Part shown: positions 18,098-23,498 of the stretch, one piece after another
Layout: each line of letters opens with the position of its first letter
Numbering within the stretch: the stretch's first letter is position 1
DNA from: Chara braunii
Taxonomy: Eukaryota > Streptophyta > Charophyceae > Charales > Characeae
DNA: 23,498 bases
NCBI GenBank assembly: GCA_003427395.1
Contig: BFEA01000306.1
Location: 507,895-531,392 of the forward strand
Reading direction: 5' to 3'
Made by a program: the position numbers and the translations under genes
Notes under the pieces: model-generated
Seen by the model: only the letters and a program-made list of their open reading frames with translations
Database searches by the model: none
What the model was told of the DNA's origin: nothing

Positions 18098-18904
18098 TCA
18101 AAAGTCCCAGTCCTCTATCTTGTTCCCGTCCTCGTCATCACTGAAATCCCCCTCCTCGTCCAAGAACAACTCTTTCACTCCCTCCAGGAAGGTTTCACCC
18201 GCCGCCACATTCCGGTAAACTATCTGCCAATGCACCGGGCTGGGAACAAAGATTTCGTCCGCGAGGTTTAACACCTCAGCTAATTCTTCCGCCCAGTTTC
18301 CTTCAAACGGCCTTGCTTCCACCGACAGCCTAAAGAAGTCCTGTCTAGCACATTGATACAGCCTCAGGCGCGTCATCGACCGACATATTCGTTCCAATCT
18401 ATCCCTGGTTCCGAAGACAGCATCCACCAGAAACGAGGGTAACACACACCTCATTGTCGTAAGGGGCCGCCTCATATTTCCCCTATCCCCAAGTTCCACT
18501 CGCACCTCCATCCTCTCCATCTCCATTTTCGCCCGTTGACATGCTGCCCATATCACCTCTCGTTCCGCTTGCTTAAACAATTGTTCTGGTGCAGTGCCCA
18601 ATACCAGTCCCACTACCATTGCATTTTCCATTTCCTGAGATACGTCGACCCATCCTCGAGCTTCCACTGTTCCCCGAAACTCTAGGTCCATCAGGCTGGG
18701 TGAAAGTCTTGTCAGGCTGACATCAGTCCAGGTTGTCTCCTTCCAGAGGAACGCGTCCTTCTCGTCCAGCATCACAGTTTCATAAGCTGGCTCCAGGTCG
18801 GTCCACGTCCCTTCTTCCGGGAGAACAACAGACACCCCATCCCTTACGTCTATAGGCATTTCCGGGCCACTAGAGTAGACAGGAGGTGACAACCATCGCG
18901 CCAT
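18098..18904 (-). CDS. ORF A: tandem paralog family, unknown function, acidic tail
   Basis: This 268-residue frame starts at ATG 18904 (MARWLS; GGGATGG context). Family blocks are GVSVVLPE at 23-30, GW at 84-85, VLGTAPEQLF at 101-110, LPSFLVDAVFG at 155-165, FFRLSVEARPFEGN at 190-203, and FLEGVKELFLDEE at 239-251, then a strongly acidic tail to the end. It is the first member in the direction of transcription. A TGGCGCCGG sequence lies 10 bp upstream (18922-18914), resembling a tRNA primer-binding site, so the array may sit directly after a retroelement leader. No known domain is recognised. Diverged but intact frames in A, B and C suggest past selection on the protein. Confidence 0.78.
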   Translation of the reverse strand: MARWLSPPVYSSGPEMPIDVRDGVSVVLPEEGTWTDLEPAYETVMLDEKDAFLWKETTWTDVSLTRLSPSLMDLEFRGTVEARGWVDVSQEMENAMVVGLVLGTAPEQLFKQAEREVIWAACQRAKMEMERMEVRVELGDRGNMRRPLTTMRCVLPSFLVDAVFGTRDRLERICRSMTRLRLYQCARQDFFRLSVEARPFEGNWAEELAEVLNLADEIFVPSPVHWQIVYRNVAAGETFLEGVKELFLDEEGDFSDDEDGNKIEDWDF

Positions 18905-18913
18905 CCCGTTTTT

Positions 18914-18922
18914 CCGGCGCCA
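18914..18922 (-). promoter_or_regulatory. Candidate primer-binding site TGGCGCCGG upstream of ORF A
   Basis: On the minus strand TGGCGCCG matches the last 8 bases complementary to a plant tRNA-Asp type 3' end (..CGGCGCCA); the next bases do not match. A related 17-bp segment occurs at 19037-19053 (14 of 17 identical). There, minus-strand CA-A-TGGCGCC has the spacing expected of an LTR end plus primer-binding site. Only the short core supports this, and no LTR pair was found. Confidence 0.3.
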
Positions 18923-20192
18923 GTCCTATTTCCACATGAGAGCGCCACACGGCCCTGCATGGTCAGATGGTTTTCTTTCCTTTTCTAGATGAGAGTTGTT
19001 TTCAGGCCCCTCATTCGGCCCTCCCTAACCTTTCCTATCCATTTTCCAGGCGCCATTGCCCTACCATACCCCCAATCGATCACCAACCGCTCGCATTCCT
19101 TTTTCTTGGTTCCACTTTCTTCCGACTCCTATCCAGCCTCTTCCTCATGTTCTCTCACTTGTGCAGACTTAGGCAGGGGTTGAGAATAGACTAGAAACTC
19201 GGTCCCCATCCAACATTCATCAGACAACTTTACAGAGGGAGGCACAAAAAGCAAAACTCAGGCAAACGTCTCACACAGGTCGGTCATCTCCTCACCGACC
19301 TTTTCCTCGGAAATGGTCTCTCCACTGTTACTATCGGCAGGGCTTTACCCCATACCTCCGTCGCGAGCACGGTACCCAGACTCCAGTGGGGGGTCGCCCT
19401 CACCTTCTTGCCTAGAATACCCCATCCCGACTTGCCGCTCGTGTACCCACCGTTAATCTCTGGAATCACCCCGCACATCTCGGTAGGGCCATTGGAGCCA
19501 GCCATCCAGGCACTCACTTCCATTGGTTCGATAAGGAACAACCTTTTTCCAAACCAGGCTACGTGAAGCTACTAATCACCTCCCAGGCTCCGTCTTTGCC
19601 CCCATGTAGTGGTGCTCCCTCCGCCAGTCCACATGCTAGGCCCCGCCTGAGGAACGTTTCACACCCCGCCCGACAGATCAATCGAGCCGAAGCCCGTCAC
19701 CGCACGGACGAGAATGCTAATAAGCACTCGACGTGATAAACTCCCGTTAGACAGCTCGATGGTCTGACCCCCGCACACGAACAAACGGCAGTCTGCAAAG
19801 AGAACGATGTTTGGCAACCCGCAGTGGCCGGTGCAGACCCCACCTTTCCTTCCAAATGGCAGGACGCTCAATATCCCCATCATGCAAGCACAAGCCCCAA
19901 GTGGGACACACATAACACAAGTGCCTTTCCCCAGGTGCACCCAACGCTTCCTACCCCTTGCTCACATGTTTTCACTCAGGACAGTGCGTGCCACTCACCC
20001 CTAACTTCCATATATAGTGCCCGGTTCTTTTTCGTGAGCATCTTCAAAGGTGAGCTAGTTTTCTTGGAGTCTAGCAACTCCCTTCATTCCCCTTATCTTC
20101 ACTTCATGTGTCCGCTCATAGGGCAGGATTGTTCCTTCTCGATTACCCTTTGCGTTCATATGAGGTTCCTTCAAGCATTTAAGTGCGGTGCA
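18923..20192. other. Unassigned stretch upstream of the ORF array
   Basis: There is no convincing gene. An 85-codon minus frame (19541-19284) is open but has no motif and no family blocks. TATATAG at 20011-20017 reads as a TATA-like box in either direction and could promote the minus-strand array or a + strand transcript. GGCGCCA with a following TTG lies at 19047-19056. The stretch is where a 5' LTR would be expected if the A-D array belongs to the retroelement. Confidence 0.4.
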
Positions 20193-20211
20193 CGGAGCCC
20201 GCTGGGCTCCG
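20193..20211. repeat. Perfect 8-bp hairpin
   Basis: CGGAGCCC, loop GCT, GGGCTCCG. It is an isolated GC-rich stem-loop in sequence with no gene; no T run follows, and its role is unknown. Confidence 0.8.
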
Positions 20212-20817
20212 AAGAGGAGAAGAGAAGGCACCCAGGTCGGTCAGATCACTCCGCCGCGGGATTTTCTTCGGAACCCGGACTAGCCCGGGATCCCAACCGC
20301 CTGCCAGGTAACCGGAGCCCTTCTTTCATACGAAGAGGAAGGGTCACCCAGCGGCTTGCCCAAGGCTTCCCCGGCCTGACGAACATCAGTCCAAGGGAAG
20401 GAGGACTAGAGTCATCTCCACAGGTAATGGCTGATCAAAAGTGCAAGCATGCATGCTCTTCCTCCAGGCCTGGCCTTGCCATGCGCCCAGCCACCCTCAA
20501 ATCTGATTCGCTCAAAGGGATAGAGCACACACAAATCCTCGTTCCTTTTCTCAATGTTCATGTTCGCGGTCATGCGTCGGGCGCCCCCCTCGAGACCGTA
20601 TGGGTCAGTTTAACCCAATGCCAGGCACCTCCACCATTTTTGTAGGGGCCGTACCCTGAAGGACTTTCGAGCCTTGGTCGACCCCACTGCGGGTCCCATT
20701 TGGCTCAACCCGCCCACGCTCACGCTCAGGGCGCGGGTCGTTCGTCCCAGGGGCACCCCCACCTAGTGCTATGAGATGGATGGGGATGGGCCACTTGCGA
20801 GAGGGCTTTACATTGGG
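20212..20817. other. Unassigned stretch
   Basis: Part of a long + frame (19824-20645) crosses this stretch but has irregular composition and no family signature, so I do not call it a gene. No internal repeats are obvious. Confidence 0.5.
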
Positions 20818-21525
20818 GGATATAGCTCCGCTCTCGCGTCAAGATGATAGCTCTTTGGACACTCGTGGCGTTTTCTCGATTCAGTTAAGTCTGACCAGGC
20901 AATTGCTCCTTCCAATACACAAGCAGCCCAGGGAGTTCATTGAGAGTTTGTCTTCTTACCGTGCGCAGGCCAAGCGTCATCCATTGGGCCACGCACCTTT
21001 TTACTAAGTCTAGTGGCTCAGGGCAGCCCCGTCAGCATCCTTGGGGTGCGGCGGCATCGCCCGGACCCCTAGCCGCTAGTTTTTTTGCAAGAGTCACTAG
21101 CATCACATCCAGCTATCCAAGACCACCCTTAGTCTTTCCAGGCGTCGCATTGCACATGAGAGAGCCATCCCTTTCAAAACGCCACGAGTGCCCAAAGAGT
21201 TATCATCTTGACGCGAGAGCGGAGCTATATCCCCAAGTCTGACCAGGCAATTGCTCCTTCCAATACACAAGCAGTCCAGGGAGTTCATTGAGAGTTTGTC
21301 TTCTTACCGTGCGCAGACCAAGCGTCATCCATTGGGCCACGCACCTTTTTACTAAGTCTAGTGGCTCAGGGCAGCCCCGTCCGCATCCTTGGGGTGCGGC
21401 GGCATCGCCCGGACCCCTAGCCGCTAGTTTTTTTGCGAGAGCCACTAGCATCACATCCACCTATCCAAGACCGCCCTTAGTCTTTCCAGGCGTCGCATTG
21501 CACATGAGAGAGCCATCCCTTTCAA
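20818..21525. repeat. Compound repeat: 57-59 bp inverted repeats and 291-bp direct repeats
   Basis: GGGGATATAGCTCCGCTCTC begins a 59-bp arm at 20818-20876 whose reverse complement lies at about 21177-21234, with only two or so mismatches. A 291-bp direct repeat occurs at 20887-21177 and 21235-21525 (offset 348 bp, about 96% alike by eye). The reverse arm is sandwiched exactly between the two direct copies. The left arm, first direct copy and reverse arm together look like a 417-bp element with terminal inverted repeats. The second direct copy has no closing arm. No transposase is encoded. Confidence 0.88.
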
Positions 21526-22123
21526 CCACCATGCAACCCATACCGCGTCATCCGCCATTCATCCAAGCATCAGACCCTCAATCCCCTCCCGCCTTCATAG
21601 TTAGGCTAAGTCTAAGGTCTTCCCTTTTCCCGTTCCTCCATCCTTGCCCGTGTTTCCCGCGGATCCAGTCCCGCTCAACCCATCCCGGACACTCACCTGC
21701 ACAAGACCACGCAAGCAAAGACCAAACGCGATCCCCATTGGGGTCAACACACTGCCCCTCCCCACATGCCTAAGTTTCCCTTGCCTTGTGGTTACTTGGG
21801 TTGTCTTTCTTCCCTCAAGCAAAACCATGCCTTCATCTTAGTCATGCAGTCGGGGAAGATGGTTGAGTTAAACTGACCTTGTTACAAAAACAACACTCCT
21901 TTCCGCTGTCACAAATGTTCTCTGTAGTCTCGTATCCTTTCCTTCTTGGTGGCACAAGGGACCGACAACCCTTCCCTTGCCCTCGCTTTCCACCAAGTGA
22001 GAACCAGGTTCCTTTCCGTTCGTTCCCTGGCAATGTAACAGGTGAGGGTAGAGGTTAGTCACATGCCATGGAGGGGAAGGGATGACGGAAGGGTTAAGGG
22101 TTAAAGAGTTTTGAAGGAATGGA

Positions 22124-22126
<3 letters not shown>
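21526..22126. other. Unassigned stretch
   Basis: It has pyrimidine-rich short frames without motifs. Near the right end, GGGTTAAGGGTTAA (about 22091-22104) is a two-unit telomere-like motif, too short to mean much. It leads into the GA microsatellite. Confidence 0.5.

Positions 22127-22185
<59 letters not shown>
22127..22185. repeat. (AG)n microsatellite, about 29 repeats
   Basis: An uninterrupted AG dinucleotide run of 59 bp follows a GGAGGA lead-in. On the minus strand it gives a spurious Ser-Leu repeat. It sits 40-50 bp left of the 54-bp minisatellite. Confidence 0.97.
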
Positions 22186-22187
<2 letters not shown>

Positions 22188-22229
22188 AGAAGCTTCACAT
22201 CCTAATCGACCTTGTGGGTGAAGGAGGAG

Positions 22230-22990
22230 GAAGAGGTCAGCTATGGTGGACGGGCGTGGGTGCAGGAGGAGGAAGAAGGGTTGAGGGTGGCCGGCTATGG
22301 TGGACGGGTGCGAGTGATGGAGGAAGAATAGGGTTGGAGGTGGTCGGCTATGGTGGACGGGCGTGGGTGAAGGAGGAGGAAGAAGGGTTGAGGGTGGTTG
22401 GCTATGGCGGACGGGCATGGGTGAAGGAGGAGGAAGAAGGGTTGAGGGTGGTTGGCTATGGCGGACGGGCATGGGTGAAGGAGGAGGAAGAAGCGGCCGA
22501 CTATGGTGGACGGGCGTGGGTGATGGAGGAAGAAGAAGGGTTGGAGGTGGTCGACTATGGTGGACGGGTGTGGGTGATGGAGGAAGAAGAAGGGTTGAGG
22601 GTGACCGGCTATGGTGGACGCGTGCAGGTGATGGAGGAAGAGGAAGGGTTGGAGGTGGTCGGCTATGGTGGACGCGTGCGGGTGATGGAGGAAGAAGAAG
22701 GGTTGGAGGTGGTCAGCTATGGTGGACGGGCGTGGGTGATGGAGGAGGAAGAAGGGTTGAGGGTCGTTGGCTATGGTGGACGGGTGAGGGTGATGGAGGA
22801 AGAAGAGGGGTTGGAGGTGGTTGGCTATGGCGGACGGGTGTGCGTGATGGAGGAAGAAGAAGGGTTGGAGGTGTCGGCTATGGTGGATGGGTGTGGGTGA
22901 TGGAGGAAGAAGAGGGATTGGAGGGGGTCGGCTATGGTGGACGGGTGTGGGTGATGGAGGAGGAAGAGGGGTTGGAGGGGTTGGAGGTGT
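22230..22990. repeat. 54-bp G-rich minisatellite, about 14 units
   Basis: The core GGCTATGG.GGACGGG recurs at about 22239, 22293, 22346, 22400, 22454, 22499 (one short 45-bp step), 22553, 22607, 22661, 22715, 22769 and on to about 22930. Each unit continues G[TA]G.GGGTGA[TA]GGAGGA.GAAGAAGG. The unit is 18 codons, so both strands stay open over long spans (an 18-residue repeat with YGGR and EEEE on +, a Pro/His-rich one on -). Strand asymmetry is extreme, with many GG and GGG runs that could form G-quadruplexes. I treat the frames as by-products of the repeat. Confidence 0.93.
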
Positions 22991-23055
22991 TCGAGCTTGG
23001 AGGAGCGGTGGCGGCAGTGAAAGCTTAACCCCATGTCCGGTTGCATCAAGGGTTA

Positions 23056-23183
23056 AGGGTGGACTGAACAGGTTACCGGGGACTGCAACACACACACACA
23101 TACACATACCGGGAGTCACAAGTTACAACAACGGGTAGGGGTGGACTGAACAGGTTACTGGGGACTGCAACACACACACATTC
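23056..23183. repeat. About 45-bp direct repeat, offset 82 bp
   Basis: GGTGGACTGAACAGGTTAC[CT]GGGGACTGCAACACACACAC occurs at 23058 and 23140. The CA-rich end of each copy merges into the CGCAACACA segment of the 91-bp satellite, so these copies appear to be the ragged edge of the right-hand array. Confidence 0.8.
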
Positions 23184-23498
23184 GCACCAAACACAGCCAA
23201 AAGATAAGTTTTGACGCAATCTATTAAAGGGAGAGTTTTACCAAGGTGTCCCCGAAAGAAACGCAACACATACATGTGTCAAGAACTGCCAAGAGATGGG
23301 TTTGAAAGCAGTCTATCAAGGGGGAAGTTCCCCAAAGTACCTCGGAAGGAATCGCAGCTCATACATGTGTCAAGAACAGCTAAGAGGTGAGTTGGACAAC
23401 AATCTATCAAGGGGAAACACCACCGAAGTATCCCGGAAGGAAGCGCCATACACACATGCATCAAGGACAGCAAAAAGGTGAGTTTGACAGCACCCTAT
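23165..23498. repeat. 91-bp tandem satellite, right array (diverged subfamily)
   Basis: Unit starts at 23242, 23333 and 23424 are exactly 91 bp apart, with a partial unit before 23242. Shared landmarks with the left array in the same orientation are C[GA]AAGTA, GCAACACA.ACAT, TCAAGAACAGC, GAGTTTGA, and CTATCAAGGGGAA where the left array has CTACACTAGGGGAA. Copies differ more among themselves, and from the left array, than left copies do from each other. The array runs off the right edge. Confidence 0.92.

Noticed and set aside
19824-20645. 273-codon + strand open frame
   Set aside because: Its composition is irregular, there is no motif or repeat of any family, and frames of this size also occur antisense to pol in this window, so openness alone is not evidence.
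20818-20890. Possible tRNA start (GGGGATATAGCTC resembles a tRNA 5' end)
   Set aside because: No matching acceptor 3' half, anticodon arm or T-arm follows; the sequence is the arm of an inverted repeat.
22091-22104. Telomere-like GGGTTAAGGGTTAA
   Set aside because: Two units only, and not the standard plant TTTAGGG; probably chance.
22214-22900. Repeat protein with YGGR/EEEE units
   Set aside because: The 54-bp unit is a multiple of three, so both strands are open by construction; kept only as a finding to test.

Overview
The window looks like repeat-rich nuclear DNA of a eukaryote, most likely of the green plant / charophyte-alga lineage. The evidence is a degenerate Ty3/gypsy-type LTR retroelement, abundant satellites and minisatellites, microsatellites, and no recognisable host gene with conserved exons. 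The RNase H and integrase wording resembles retroelement proteins I associate with charophytes such as Chara; that is recollection and inference, not proof. One base (2737) is an N, so this is an assembly.

Layout, left to right. 1-336 is a 91-bp tandem satellite, followed by a 153-bp pure-purine run. 1004-1677 holds six perfect hairpins with arms of 8-11 bp. 2500-2700 has 51-bp tandem repeats, each with a CACGTG core. 2738-6720 is non-coding as far as I can see, with two degenerate or tandem repeat patches (5230-5490, 5553-5710). From 6721 to 18904 everything recognisable lies on the minus strand and reads right to left: four tandem paralogous ORFs of unknown family (A 18098-18904, B 17293-18039, C 16433-17170, D 14779-15539, plus a broken duplicate D' 15657-16279), then gag (12901-14322), nucleocapsid-protease (11062-12900), reverse transcriptase / RNase H in several broken frames (about 9325-11110), integrase (7776-9227), and a small frameshifted acidic ORF (6721-7363). 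20818-21525 is a compound inverted/direct repeat. 22127-22185 is a GA microsatellite, 22230-22990 a 54-bp minisatellite, and about 23165-23498 is again the 91-bp satellite, in the same orientation as at the left end.

The gag-pol genes form a classical Ty3/gypsy set: CCHC knuckle, aspartic protease, YIDD reverse transcriptase, RNase H, and HHCC + DD35E + GPY integrase. The copy is decayed by several frameshifts and two nonsense codons in RNase H. Two breaks could be functional recoding sites. The first is an in-frame UAG between capsid and nucleocapsid. The second, more convincing, is a U_UUU_UUA heptamer in the correct phase for a -1 shift from protease into reverse transcriptase.

The most novel feature is the A-D array. 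These are diverged paralogs of about 245-268 residues, head-to-tail with gaps of only 58-153 bp, on the gag-pol strand and immediately upstream of gag. I recognise no known domain in them. They could be extra ORFs of an unusual large gypsy element (compare the sense ORF1 before gag in Ogre elements) or an independent viral or transposon cassette beside it. I could not identify a convincing pair of LTRs, so the element's borders remain open.
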